Assembly (NCBI GenBank): GCA_943737045.1 | Contig: CALSFV010000249.1 | Coordinates: 124,001 to 188,000, forward strand | Reading direction: 5' to 3' | Origin: Parapristionchus giblindavisi | Lineage: Eukaryota; Nematoda; Chromadorea; Rhabditida; Diplogasteridae | DNA length: 64,000 bases | Shown: positions 22,301 through 40,699 of the stretch, in pieces | How the letters are laid out: every line of letters starts with the position of its first letter | How positions within the stretch are numbered: the first letter of the stretch is position 1 | Program-made: the position numbers and the translations under genes | The notes under the pieces: model-generated | Seen by the model: only the letters and a program-made list of their open reading frames with translations | Database searches by the model: none | Told to the model about the DNA's origin: nothing

Positions 22301-23434
22301 TCCACTAAATTACAGCAGGAGGTGTTTGGATAATTGATAGATGAGTTTATGAACGCATTGGGATGCTTTATATAGGAAGTCTCACGAATTTCCGATTAAA
22401 CTAGCGAATTATAATATCGATTTTCTCGAATCTCAGCTCGATTGGGCAACGTTTGAAAACGGATTCGTAATCAGCATCGAAAACTGATTCAGGTAAATTA
22501 TTCCCATGCCATATGGCCACATTAAGTTGAGACAGTTCCCTTGTTAATTTGCAATGCGGCGCCTTTTTCAGTTAGTAAAACGCACGTGGACGTGCGCCCG
22601 TTTTGAAAATGTAACACTGCCTAATTGTAAGTAAAATAAACCCACTCCCATTAGTTCCGGTCCCTGTGCCGGTTCCGGTTCCCGTTCCCGTGCATCTTCC
22701 ACAAGTGAGCGGACACTGTTCCGTCATCAGTGTGTAATACGCAGGATTGTTGCAAAGATACGCAACATTGTTGCAGTCTGTCGCGCCCGTTGCGGGATTG
22801 AGCTTGTTGACGCAAGCTGTAATTGGTATTAGTTTTTTTAATTGTTTTTACTTTATGTAGTTTAATGCAGTTTTTTATGTTATGCAGTTTCACAAACTTT
22901 TTTTACCTTATATAGTTTCACCCAGCTTGCAATTAGACAAAACTTCACTGTCGAGTTGCAAACCACGAAACGTGAATTATTCAAGAGATGGAGGTTTATG
23001 CGGCGTTACATTTTCAACGTTCGTACTGTCTCCGTCGTTACGGCGGAGACGTTACGGCGTGCGCACGTTTTGAAAACGTAACACCGCGTTATAGGTACTG
23101 TGGCAGTGGAAAATAATGTGAGAGTTAGACAGAAACTCGCGTACTCGTTGTCGGAGCCGCAGTAGTCCGGACAGTGGTCGTCTTCGTTGTGGTGGTTGGC
23201 TGCACGATCTTCGTTGAATCGCAGCACTCGGGATTCGCCATATTCGTTAGACACGTATTGCCCGTAGGACACATGCCAGCGAGACACGCTGAACATCAAG
23301 CGTTACGGTATGACAGAATAAGGGTTGGTTACGGTATGTTGGGATACGATACCTCCGATTGTCGGTACTGAGCACTGCTGTGCGTCAACTCCATTAGCAT
23401 AGAGAACATAGACGAGTGTCAGAGCAAGCAGCAT
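19385..23434 (-). CDS. Secreted three-ShK-domain protein (third paralogue)
   Basis: Model: complement(join(19385..19472,19844..19895,20082..20128,20425..20545,22646..22816,23145..23288,23353..23434)), 234 residues, phases consistent. Signal peptide MLLALTLVYVLYANG, then a Cys-rich module (C..PTIG.C, CPTGNTCLT, ECC), a Thr-rich linker and three ShK domains. Each ShK domain follows C..L.NP.TG..DC, a LC, YY.LMT and QCP.TCGRC. The first two each lie almost wholly in one exon; the third is split after C-P-G like its paralogues. ShK domains are six-cysteine modules common in secreted nematode proteins, and the name does not imply toxicity. Role unknown; possibly cuticle, mucus or immunity. TGA ends the protein after SAGK. 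Introns carry MITEs and two CAAGGG fold-backs. Confidence 0.85.
19510..19714. mobile_element. Fused MITE B + MITE A
   Basis: MITE B (about 19510-19617) joins MITE A (19618-19714) at GCCTTTAAAGGGCGC. Lies in the last introns of the third ShK gene. Confidence 0.65.
19940..20053. mobile_element. MITE A copy
   Basis: AGCGTTACCTAACGCAATGG at the left, ATGAGAGACGTTACGCTCCC at the right, internal CACACTATTTCTCTG. Confidence 0.7.
20292..20405. mobile_element. MITE B copy
   Basis: GGCTCACAAGCC...TTTTACTCTC at the left with its inverse near 20380-20405. It sits immediately 3' of exon 4 of the third ShK gene, in the intron. Confidence 0.65.
21528..21959. mobile_element. CAAGGG fold-back (TSD TTA/TAA)
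   Basis: CAAGGGGATGGTCGCAACTGG and its inverse form the ends. Flanks are TTA and TAA, an imperfect or mutated 3-bp duplication. No tRNA-like module. In intron 3 of the third ShK gene. Confidence 0.7.
22125..22543. mobile_element. CAAGGG fold-back (TSD TTA)
   Basis: 419 bp, CAAGGGAAATGTCTCAAC ends, TTA on both sides (22122-22124, 22544-22546). Same subfamily as 17990-18527 (AATCAGCATCGAAAACTGAT). Confidence 0.75.
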
Positions 23435-24476
23435 CTTCAAAATTTAATTAAGAATATATATATAATAATCTGAATATTTTCTGTTCATAACCAAAACGTT
23501 TGCAATATTAAATGAAATATCTTATCGTTAATATTTTATTAAATAATTATTTTTTTCAAAAAATATATAGTTCCGAATACCTTTGGGAAAACGAGAGTGT
23601 GGACCGGAACGGCGTTGAATAGTCAAGAAGCTTACAGTGCTCCCTTTACATGCTGCCTTTCCCATGACAGTTGAACTAACAAAACCTCAGTTCGGATCAT
23701 TTGCAAACGGGAACGCTGTTTGTTACATATATGGTTGGTTAACAAAATGTTCCGTGAGGAACAACTTGTAGTTGATCTTGTGTATGCTGTAGATGATCAA
23801 TTTGACCGTGGTTAACTGTATAGTCTTGTGATGCTGATAATACATATAATCAGGTACAATCGTATATACGTGAGGCTTGAAAAAAAGGTTTCTGATCAAA
23901 GGTGACTTACGTAGGCGGATGATTTTTTGGCAGGCACCACCTACGCTTTCCACTTCACGTTTGTGAGCTCATACATTTCGTGCTCTTCTGATTTTTGGCT
24001 TTTTAACCTTTTCATAGAACAAATGTATCTATTTGAATCAGAAGATATTTCATAAATTTCGATCTCCACGGATTCCTTTTATTTCACATTTAACCCGATC
24101 GCGTCCTTTATTGCAGCAGTACGGATGTAAAAAAAACTCAACCGGGCTGTACTGTAGTATTATATACGATCGATCTTTGTCAAGCTTAAGACATTGTTCG
24201 AACAAAATTTGTATGTCCTTTATTTACAGATAAGCAACATTAATTGAAACACAAAATAATCATGAATGAACTGGTACACGTCTTTCGAATTGAAAAATAC
24301 AAATAGGAGAAAATCACGAGATTGATCATATAAACTTTCATAATCTCTATATAATATTGTTTGTCTAGTTCGCCATTTTCGATTATTGAAGCTACAAAAC
24401 GTTCGTATTTCCCGATGTAAAACTACAAAATCAACCCGTTTTTTTGTCAACAAAGTACACTATTTCTCTACACCAT
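23435..24476. other. Intergenic between ShK paralogues 2 and 3
   Basis: About 1 kb, AT-rich, holding the 5' flank of the third ShK gene. No further exon, MITE or RNA gene was supported. Confidence 0.4.
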
Positions 24477-30347
<5,871 letters not shown>

Positions 30348-31926
30348 AACAGTCCTTTCATGGGCACCACTCATACGAGATCCTGGCATTTTTGTTTGGC
30401 TCCGCCTCATTTTTCGTTAATTTCATTTATCCAGCCTGCAATGTAGTGGTTGTCCTTGTTTCATGCCCAAGGCCCTTTTCGTTGTCCCGGCCAACTGTCC
30501 AAACAGAGAGGTTTGCATGGGGCGGTACATTGTGAAATATACCGAGAGTCTAGTCAAATGGCTCGAAATCGTCGTTGAAAAATTTCAAAGGCTTGGCATT
30601 CAGAAATCAGAATACTGGAAACTCCAGTAAACGATCAGATGTGGTATTTCATCCAAGAGTAGGAGGGAAGGCGCAGCCTTAATCTCCGCACTGACAACAC
30701 TCTCCCGTAGGCGAGTGAGCAGTTCACGGCGATCTGATTGAGCGTTGCTCATCTTGTAACTCATGAACGACAACTTTTCTGAAGATGGTACTTTGGCCAT
30801 AGCTAGATAATCAATAGATCTAAGGTATTGTAGCACCAATTTTTGAAATTTTGCAGATTTCCCGAAATATACGAAAATGCAATTTCGCTAATAAGCCGAT
30901 TAGATCGCTAAGCATTGGCAAAGCGGAGAATTTCACAACAGCTCGGATATGTACCTTTAACTAGTCACGATTTCTCGGGAAGTTAAAAGTATGTGTATGA
31001 GCTTTTACTACAGATCGCATCACACGCAATTTATATATATTTTTTCATAAACCATTCAACTTCCATGGGACCAAGAAAGCGGAACTGGCAATGAGTCATT
31101 TTATTCTTCTAATTCATTGCCACAGCATCTGCCCCCATGACGAGAAACTACGTCATGATCGATAAGTATTTATTGCTTATTACAACGTTTACAACATAAA
31201 TAAATAAATAAATATTTTAAACATTATTACGATTATTATAACGATTAAAGCTTGCGAGCTGTAATGAATAAGATCCGCAGACTTTTGTGCCTACAAAATT
31301 ATTAGTGAATATTAAATAAATATTAGATAAATAGTAATTAATATAGAGTTTGGTGAGCGAAATGAGGAAGATCTTAACGAGGAGCCCGTACCTACTTCGA
31401 GAAATGGGACAGTAGGACATCGGCAAAATACCGAGGAAACAAGGGAAATACTGTAACTGGGATACGGTAGTTATTGGGATATATGGCTAAATCAGCACAC
31501 TCACAGCACTACTTGGAACTCTTCATGGGCATGGACAATGGTAGCTAGATAGGCTGTTCAGGGCGGAGTTGCAATTTACGGTGGGGTATACCTTTAAAGG
31601 CGCTCTGGCAATGCTCTCTCGCCTCTTTGTCTACGTGAGAGCATTGCCAGAGTGGAGAGGGAAATTTGCTCGGGATGCACCTTTAAAGGTGAAAAGAACA
31701 GATGCATGCATACACGGGTGGGAAAAGGTATTGTTCAGCGGCGGTGTTTGGGCATGGGATTCACCTGAAGGGTCAGAGAAAGGAAGACCACAGCACACAA
31801 TAGGAAACACACACTGAGAATTCGACTGGGTCACTCGGCACATGTTGGTAAACAAACTGGAAAAAACTGCTGGTTAACTGGGTAACTATCGGTTTAACCG
31901 CGGGTACGGGTTCTGGGATTCTCCGA
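30348..31926. other. Intergenic between ShK paralogues 1 and 2
   Basis: Contains a segment (30720-30912) shared with the TA-flanked element at 62695-63429, a decayed MITE B around it, and a clear MITE B at 31588-31691. No gene seen. Confidence 0.5.
31588..31691. mobile_element. MITE B copy
   Basis: ACCTTTAAAGGCGC at the left, TGCACCTTTAAAGGTG at the right, internal inverted GCAATGCTCTCTCG / GAGAGCATTGCC. Confidence 0.7.
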
Positions 31927-34900
31927 TTATCCGTAGGTTGTGCATCGTCCGCATGTCCTCGGGCATTGGATCGTCATCAGCGAGGTGTACATTGCGCTGT
32001 TGCACAGATATGCTCTGAAATTAAATTCAGATGAGAAAGGCGAGAACAATTTTGGAGAATGTTATAAAAAAGGCACAACCCGAGCCAATTTGAAACTCTC
32101 CGCTCTCGCACTCTCAATATCATAGGCAACGAAAGCGAGAGTGCATTGTGGAGAGAAAAAAATTGAAAAAATATAGCTCGTAGTGTATCTTTAAAGGGAA
32201 CGTCTCGTAGATTTCCCATGTTTGCTAAACATAATTTTCCTATGATCGCGAGAGGTCATTGCGCGATCGTGGCTCAAAAACTATTTGTTTACGACAAACA
32301 TTGCCTACCTCGCCGGACAGTCAGATACTCCTGTAGCGGGGTTGAGTAGATCGGCGCATCCTGAAACAAAAAATATTATCGATTTATTTATTCATTTATT
32401 TATTTGTTTATTTATTTATATATTTATTTATTCATTTATTTATTTATTCCTTCAAATATAATAATATTGTTATATTTTATTTTTGAAGGTCCACTCGATG
32501 TTCACCTTTCACCAAACACGATGAGGTTTCGGTGAATCTTCCTGTCCCCCGATTCATGTATGTAGTTTGCTCCCTCTACCTCTCTGTATACGACACTACC
32601 TCTACTATTTGCGCATACATATTGTTGTCATTGAATAGTGTGGAAAACAACTGGACGCTATTGTTTCATCGTCCCTAGCAGCTTATGCTAACACCGCTTG
32701 CGTGCTCATTCCAAAGTTGTTTTGGTCAGTGTAATGTTTTTTTCCTGCGACAAGTCATGATTTGGTGATCACTGCACTGTCAAATTCTTAAGTCTAGTTT
32801 GAAACTCTCTCTGGCCCTTCTCTCTCGTTTTCTCTGTCTGCGAGAGAGCGTTTCCCGAGAGAAGAGCGAAATTAGCTCGGCGTTCTTTAGGAATACCATC
32901 GTCTACCAATTCAAGATCGTTTTGCGAACTTTAGAATAGGTCGAATGAATATACAATTTTAAAATACAATATAAAATTACCCTCCGAGGTCAGATAAATT
33001 TATAATTATATTATTATATTGTATTCACCGGTGGGCTGAGCGATAATCGTCGTGCACCTCGAACACGTCAGTGGACACTGAATGGTCATCAGGTTGTAGT
33101 ACGCTCTCACGTTGCAGAACGATATTCTGCAAATGTTGATCTTTGATCTTTGATCTTTAGAACTTTTAATTACCTATCTGGACAATCCGAGATACCGGTA
33201 GCGGGATTCAATTGGTCAGCGCAGGCTGAAAATACACACGTTCAGTCGATTACAAAAATGATAAATGAATCTTTTAAATTTTACAATTATTAGGTTACAT
33301 GCTCGTTATAATTAAAACTAGACAATGTTAGAGTATATTTAATCGGTATATGGTGCATTATTATAATAACAAAAATAATTCTGGAAAAAAGACGCACTAG
33401 AAGTGACACCCGTTACACTGCTGCTGGTGCAGCGTCCACAAGTCCTCGGACACTGTTGCGTCATCACGTTGTAGTAGGTGTTGTCGTTGCATAAGTACCT
33501 CCTGAATTCAGTATTTTTTGTTGGCGTTCTTTGGAACATTAATGAAACTAAAGTTATGTAGTAGGAGTATAAATATACTAAAGTTTGTTAGTATAAATGT
33601 GGTGCAATGTCGAGTTGGAACATTTTTCCTGTAACTTCATTTATCAGACCATTTTTATTGGATCACCGTTCAGGGAACAAAATGTTTCAGAATGATGTTC
33701 TGGGAATCCTTCATTTTGGACCGCTCATTTCGGATCATTTCTTTCGGAATGACCAGCTCGGAATTATGCATTTCAGAAATTATTCTTTCAAAAACCTCAT
33801 CTCGGAACTTTTTTTCTGGAACTCTTTCAATGGAACTATGTTCTGGAACCTCTTATACCTTTCACACATTTTATTCATTCATATGAGGCCGTTTGCGTAA
33901 GACTCGACTAAGTGCCGGCACAGTCAAAAAATCAAAATTTGGTGATCGGGGTTCTCAAGGGTGCTGATGACGATGGTCATGTTCATTTAGCACCTAGATC
34001 CACCGTTGAGGCCAGACGAAGTCGCGTTGAAATCGCATTTTTAGTCATTTCTCGTCATCCGATCGTCCTAAAATTTGTGGATTGTGCCCCCAAGGGCAGA
34101 ATTTGATGGCGATCACGCCTGTCCAATTCATTTTTCATGAAAAAATTTCATAAATTTTCAAAAATGAAATTTCTATCAAAGTCAAAAATATTTTTAGCGA
34201 GATACATAGATCGGACCGGAATGGTTTCAGGATCCCATGGAAAAAATTTCAGCCAATTTGCGCTCCGTTTTTTCGAGAAAATCAACTTTTAGTATAGTCA
34301 TTTTGGCATTGAAGAGGAGGCAAGAGGCGAGAGAGTATGGTATTGAGAGAGAGAGAGCAGAGAAGGTTGAAGGGAAGGGCATCCTGTCCACCCCTTCCTT
34401 CCCATGCCGGTCGTCTCACCTGCCTCTCTGCTCTCTCGCCCCACCACACTCTCTCGCCTCATGCCTCCTCTTCAACGGCAAAATGACTACACTAAAAGTT
34501 GATTTTCTCGAAAATACGGAGCGCAAATTGGCTGAAATTTTTTCCATGGGATCCTGAAACCATTCCGGTCCGATCTATGTATCTCGCTAAAAATATTTTT
34601 GACTTTGATAGAAATTTCATTTTTGAAAATTTATGAAACTTTTTCATGAAAAATGAATTGGACAGGCGTGATCGCCATCAAATTCTGCCCTTGGGGGCAT
34701 AATCCACAAATTTTAGCAAGATCGGATGACGAGAAATGACTAAAAATGCGATTTCAACGCGACACCGTCTGGCCTTAACGGTGGATCTAGGTGCAAAATG
34801 AACATCACCATCATCATCAGCACCCTTGAGAACCCCGATCTCCAAATTTTGGTTTTTTACTGTTCCAGATTTCACATATTTTGGTCGAGTCTTAAGCAAA

Positions 34901-37900
34901 AGGTCTCATATCGGTACCGTGTTTCTCCAAAACGCATATTATATTAAATTATATTATATTATATTGTACCACCGATTCCTACAGCGAGAGACACGAGATT
35001 TATGAGGAGATAAGCGCCAAACAAACAATAAGAATGAAAATGGGTATGCAAATGAGTTGCAAATGAGAAATTACCATGACCAATAAGATCAAAAATTCAA
35101 CAAACATCAGTTTTCGGAGATCACTTTCCAACACGAAAGTTCCGATAAAAAAGTTCCCAAAACATAGTTCCGAAAAAAAAGTTCCGAAACGTGGTTTCCA
35201 ATATTATAATTACGAAATGAGAATTCCAGCCCTTTCATTCCAATAAAAACTTTCCCCAAACAGCGGTGTCCGAATGAATAGTTTTGAAGTGAGAGTTCTT
35301 TTTAAAAAGTACCCAACTAGAAGTTTCGAAATACAGAGTTCCAGGAAAAATGTTCCAACTCAACATTGCACCATAAATGTTTGTTATTTTTAATATAAGG
35401 TTCAATGTTTCGGCCATTGTCGCCTATTTATGCATTATCGACCGATCAATACTTTACCCAATCGTCCGGAACGATAGATTGATAGTCCGAGGGACGGACC
35501 GGATTAACCGAATGGTCCCGCTCTACGTACTTCGTACTCGTGGTTCCTATTTCCAGAGCTCTCAAGCAATGTTTGAGTTCATCAATCACAGGTCAAGTGC
35601 GAAATTTAATCGAGCTACGCGCGAGTTCCGAAGAACAACGATTGGAAGTTTTTCTATCAAAAGCCCGGCTCATATTTCTCGCACCCTCCCCCGCTCCCGA
35701 CAGTTTGTAGATTGATTGTTCCCATTCATCGAGCTCGAATCGCGCTTAAAGTACCCCCGATCATGTTGCAAATTGCAGGCGCGATTGCTTCTCCGGTTAC
35801 AGGCGCCTGTTTTTGTAGGCGCGAGATGTTTCGCCTACCTCGCCTCCTGCGACAAAGTACCGCGGGGCGTTTGTTTAGCTCTCCGGAGTACGGAAAGATT
35901 AGCCCCAGGGACAAATATACCCTTCCACTCCCCTGCCTGTGAGCGATACAGTCGACTCAGGAGTTAAGTGGACATCGAGAGGGTGACCAAAAAGCAACAC
36001 AAGATCAAGGGGGCATGGTTAAGCTCAACCTATGAATAGTCATGCCTAAGACAAATAACGCCAGTTTTTTAACTAACTTTAGCCCAAACAAATGTGTATG
36101 ACACTTCAGTGAATGAGCTAGGCATTTCCCAGCAATTTGCCTAAACACTTCGAATTTATAAACACCGCGAGTTGATTAGGGGCTTAACGATCTGTGTACC
36201 TTGGGCGCACTCGGCGAAAAAAATCCAAGTGTCTTACAGTAAAGAAATCGTCGTTCAGGCAACACTCTCAAGGAAATTGTGACAAGATCGGGGATACTAG
36301 ATTGAGGCGTGGCTTGGCATATGGCATCAGTGCAATCAGCTATTTTAATTAAAATTTCTGATTAATAAATTTTTAAAAAAACAATGTGCTCAAACCTCGC
36401 GGGACAGTCCGAGACGCCTGTGATGGGGTTAATCAAGTCCACGCAGGTGTCGATTACGGTAGATGCTGTGGTGGTCGTTGTCGGTGAAGCTGTCGTCGTC
36501 GTAGTAGTTGTCGTATACACGATCATCGAATCGGTACAGCAGACTGGAATTGGGAAATGATTAACCATGGGGTAATATTGGAACAGATAATGCAGTATTT
36601 TATTTATTTATTTGATACACCCGTGACAGGTGCGACAGCAAATACAGAAACGATGAGAAAAATAATTATAATAATGATAGAAAGAACTTGGGAAAGGTAT
36701 TTTAATAGCCCAACGCGGTGTAATATCGAATAGTTTACTTTTTTTTAAGTTTTTTAGGGTAACAATGTACCCGGGGGGGGGGGTCAACCAAAACTATCAT
36801 TGTTCGTCTGCAGTATCATCTCGGTTGAGCTCTGAGCATTGTTTGTGAAACCACGAATTCGCCATAGACCAAAAAAGTTCGTGTGTTCCAAATATTTGGC
36901 CTTATAGCTACTCTAGCGCGGGGGGTAATCCGAGACGCGTTGACCAACGGACCAACGCGATCAATCCTCATCACCAACTTGAATTGTATAGTCATTTGTT
37001 ATGCGCGATTCAGCAAACAAAACGACGTCAGAGGCTGAACACGTTGTAGTAGTAATCGCATTGTACTTTTTGATAGTTATTTTTATGTGAAACTTAGTTT
37101 TTAAATTAAAATTTCATTATTTTTACATGACGTTATGGACAAATGCATCTCTATGTAAGTTGGACGTCTCTGAAGTTTAAGCAGCTCATATCATTTTCAA
37201 ATGTATTGACGCAAGGGCAAGATCCCCGAGAGGAGAGTCAAAGAATCATGTGGGGGGGGGGGGGGATCCCCCGAGACATTTTGAAAGAGCTCCGAAGAAG
37301 AGATCTATGCATCTTGATCGCTCAGCATTTTCGCCTTACACAGTGAAATATTTCATGTGTAAAATCACTTTAGCATTGAAACTGGGCTTGTATAATTTCA
37401 ATAACTATAACTTATGAAGCAATAATCAGGAAAACAGATAAATCTTATCTTATCTTATCCAATCTTATTCTTTATTCCATCATAATATGCGGTGCGAGAA
37501 AATAAGCACATAAAGGGATTGAGGGGGATGTCCGTCGCTAATGTAGCGATATAATAAATGAATATATTCGACCTACTCGGATTGGCGAGATTAGTCAAAC
37601 AGGTTGTTCCAGTGGGGCACAGCGCCGTAGTCGGATCGCCAATGACCAGGAAGAGACAGGCTGCAATCAATCGATAAATCGGTAGTATTCCTGATTTTGC
37701 TGATTGCTGAATACCACAGCAATGCTTGTAAACTGATCATTTTCATATTTGAAAATGTTCGATTGCTCTACAAGATTTTCAAAATAATTTTAAAATAATA
37801 TGAGTTCGATTTAAATTATAAAAATATAATTTTTTTTAAAGTCTACCTCCTAATCCGCTGTCGCTGCATGACTGAGAGTGGACAGTGGATGCGATGAGTG

Positions 37901-37934
37901 AGAGGATTGTGAGAATCAAGCGAACTACATCCAT
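31927..37934 (-). CDS. Secreted three-ShK-domain protein (first paralogue)
   Basis: Model: complement(join(31927..32014,32309..32360,33029..33126,33174..33225,33419..33501,36396..36543,37577..37660,37847..37934)), about 230 residues. The 3' end of the 33501 exon is uncertain: donors at 33419, 33410 or 33398 all keep frame. Signal peptide MDVVRLILTILSLIAS, Cys-rich module (C..SGLGAC, CPTGTTCLT, ICC), a strongly Thr-rich linker, then three ShK domains (C..L.NP.TG.SDCP, LCN...Y..LMT, QCP.TCGRC), each split by a phase-2 intron. The stop is TAA after TTYG. Intron 3 (33502-36395) holds a 1.8-kb palindrome. Secreted; the Thr-rich linker may be O-glycosylated; function unknown. Confidence 0.83.
32070..32199. 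mobile_element. MITE B copy
   Basis: AAAGGCACAACCCGAGC at the left, GTAGTGTATCTTTAAAGG at the right; in the last intron of the first ShK gene. Confidence 0.7.
32795..32892. mobile_element. MITE B copy, terminally eroded
   Basis: AGTTTGAAACTCTCTCTGGC and GCGAAATTAGCTCGGCG around CTGCGAGAGAGCG; outer ends are partly lost. Confidence 0.55.
33601..35372. repeat. 1.77-kb nested palindrome in ShK intron
   Basis: Outer arms: GGTGCAATGTCGAGTTGGAA and the inverse at 35345-35372, with a diverged run of TTCxGGAAC-like units inside. An inner, much better conserved palindrome spans 33897-34895 (arms start TAAGACTCGAC and pair for hundreds of bases, centre near 34395). Probably one fold-back element inserted into another. 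Confidence 0.75.
35375..36395. other. Remainder of ShK intron 3; no gene supported
   Basis: More GC-rich than the flanks. An ORF of 112 codons (35377-35715, +) and overlapping ORFs to 35967 resemble nothing I recognise. Possibly remains of a mobile element. Confidence 0.35.
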
Positions 37935-38659
37935 CTACAAATCAAATGTTTTCGCTGTCAGAGGTCGGCGAGGTTTCAGCGAGTGCAATGGAAACATGGA
38001 CGAGAATAAACGAAGCGATGAAAGATGAGGTGAAAATGCGAAAACGAGACTAATTTATAGTATAAATGTTAGAATTAAATAATGTTAGAAAATAAATGAA
38101 TAATGTGCTTCGTCTAGACTCCTGAATAAAGTGTTCGATATCTTAGGAAGAATGAAAAACAATAGATCTAGATCGGAAGAATTTCAACATAGACAAATTG
38201 AACCGCCAAGAGGTGTTAGATGTTTCCGATTTAAGGTGAGAGTCACATCGAGCATACAACACATACAGGGACGAACGCATACAGGAAATTGGAGGAGCGC
38301 TGGCGCGTCCGATTACATTTCTGTGTTTAGACGCAACAATAAAGATCGTCCAACAACAGTAGTCTAGGCAGGTGCGATGAAAGACGAATGCTTGCCTTTT
38401 CGGGAGCATCACATTATAAAGCGGTTATTTTATTCCCTTTGCAAAATCTCATCGTGCAACATGATCTGAATCAATATCAAACGTTAAATAATGGTAAAAC
38501 CAGTAAAATGTATGGCAGGGCTCCAATGATTCTAGAAGCGATATTAAAAGTACAGCAAAATCAAATTATGTAAATATGACTTGAACGTAATTCGAACTGT
38601 TTTGAGATCTAATTGATTGCAAACTTAAACTATGGTTAGACCGAGTCCAGGTAAGGTAC

Positions 38660-38780
38660 ACAGTATTCTGGTCCAAGCTATTTTTCTTCCAAAGCAAGAC
38701 AAAGGAGAGACCATTGCATTCGAGAGAGTTTATATGTTGAGCGGTCGTTCTTGCTTTGAAAGTCATGAGAACGCTGTGGG
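38660..38780. mobile_element. MITE C copy, inverted
   Basis: CACAGTATTCTGGTCCAAGC at the left to GAGAACGCTGTG at the right, the inverse of 18562-18682. Confidence 0.75.
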
Positions 38781-39399
38781 TAGGCTGGTCACACCAGATC
38801 TGCGCAGAGCAACGTCAAGAAACTGAACTCGAGAAATCAGAGATGGACTGGAGCATAGAGGGGGAGGAGTGATTAAAGTAGACAGAGAGAGTAGAGATAG
38901 GGTAGAGGGAGGGAAAAGATGAAAGTAGAGAGAGGCAGAGGCAGAGGTAAAGTGGGAGGAGCGCCTGGGGGGAGGGAGCATGGTTAGGATACGAAAGGGC
39001 TCATGAGGTGTGAGGACACATATCAAGACAGAAGATCGAGCATCGCCAGTATCATGCGAGAATCTAACATGATCCTAATGGAGGGTTCGATACACTGACA
39101 CTAACGTCTCTTCACCACACAACGCTCTCTCGTGGCTAGAGCACAGACGAGATAGTGTGCGAAATCGAGAGACGATGAAAGGTTGGCGTGTCTTTAAAGA
39201 CATTATTCCTATGGGGGGGGGGGGGCGGTCATGATACCTACATAGAGCAAACAGCAATGGGTATCTCTGAAATCAAACATCTGAATGATCCGTTTGATTC
39301 GGTGTAGAATGAGCGCTCGGAGAGTGCACAGTTCCGCATCAATCCGAAAATAACTTTTCATTAATAATAGTTGTATTATATACTTCACAATGATCTATA

Positions 39400-39508
39400 G
39401 ACTGTGAAAGCCAAAACGACCGCTCAACATAGAAACTCTCTCAAATGCAATCGTCTTTCGCTTGTCTGGCTATGGAAACAAAATGGCTTGAACCAGAATA
39501 CTGTGACT
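39400..39508. mobile_element. MITE C copy, diverged
   Basis: Same core (AACGACCGCTCAACATAG, GGCTTGAACCAGAATACTGTG), with its left end eroded. Confidence 0.65.
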
Positions 39509-40589
39509 TGTTTAATTGCATATTTGCTATTGAATGGACAAAATGTATGGTGCTTTCTGAAATTCGGTTGGTCTATCTATCGAGGTATACCAACGAGAAC
39601 TGCAGAGCTTGTGTACACCGTGAAGGACATTGCGATTATTAAGCCGAAAGGTATCACATCTCATCACCGACCCAGGTTCTATCCGAAGTCCACAACCACG
39701 CGTGCTACTCTACATCATCTAGCCGATTGTGAATGAAGGTGCATAACGCACAAAAAGCTTACAATTAAACAATTCAGGTAGCAGTAGTAAGGAGTCAAAG
39801 ACCTTTCTTCAAAACAATACGTATTGTGACCGAGCAAAACCATTTTTAGCGGTGTGAAACGGGTATCTTGTTTGGACTCTCTCTGCAGAGAGAAACCAAT
39901 GTTCCCTTGGAATTCAGTGAATGCATGCAGGGATTTACCCAAAAAAAACAATGAACAGGGTGAAACAAGAGACAGATTTGTGGCACAAAGGAAGAGGGAC
40001 AGAGGGAGAGGGAGAGGGAAAAGGGTCGAGAGGTGTAGGGAGAGGGAGAATGGTTGAGGTAGAGGTAGAGAGGCAGAGGGAGGATGTGAAACATGGAAGC
40101 AGCAGAACAAAGAGACGAATGTCGATCGTGTTATGGATGAGGATATGTACGAAAACAATTGGTCGTGGATAAGCGCAGCTTCTTTAGGACAATAGCATCC
40201 ATAAAAAGTACAATTCGAAAGCTGAGTCCATCTTTGTGGACGTTTATCCAAACTAGTAGTTACTAGTGTTTATACTAGGAGATTAGTATTAGTGTCGCCG
40301 ACTTGAAGTAGGGGTCATACCGGTGTTGTCTCCACCAAACGCAAGCGAACTCCGACATAGATAGAGGGAAATTGACACCCTTTGTTCTACCGAATCTTGA
40401 TATAAAGGGGGTCCGAACATCGAAACAGCTCTTAAAGACGGCGAAACCTATCCTCATGTCGCCTTCTATTTCTTTGGAACTACGCGACGAAGAAATAACG
40501 TGCAAAGCGTGCAGAGACATTTGTGTGCAAAAATAGAGCTGAATACAGAAGCGTAGTATCACAAATCGAATTCAGAGGAACACACTGAC

Positions 40590-40690
40590 CTAATTTGATA
40601 CTCGCTCTGGCAACGCTATCTCACTTTCTTTGTCAACGAGAGAGTATTGCGAGAGTGGTGAGTAAAATTATCTCGTGATGTGACTTTAAA
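40590..40690. mobile_element. MITE B copy
   Basis: CTAATTTGATACTCGCTCTGG and GTGATGTGACTTTAAA around CGAGAGAGTATTGC. Confidence 0.65.
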
Positions 40691-40699
40691 CGCATGATA

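Larger units (their letters stand above)
37935..40699. other. Repeat-rich, no gene recognised
   Basis: Holds two MITE C copies (38660-38780, 39400-39508), another small fold-back (about 39080-39200), a 13-G tract (39213-39225), low-complexity CT/GA-rich stretches (38830-39000, 39980-40090) and a MITE B copy (40590-40690). Confidence 0.5.

Noticed and set aside
35377..35967. Overlapping ORFs up to 112 codons in a ShK intron
   Set aside because: No family resemblance, no splice structure, and overlapping frames on both strands suggest GC-rich chance ORFs or a decayed element.
39715..40251. 178-codon ORF on the minus strand
   Set aside because: Dominated by Ser/Leu/Pro from CT-rich low-complexity DNA; overlapping ORFs on the other strand arise the same way.
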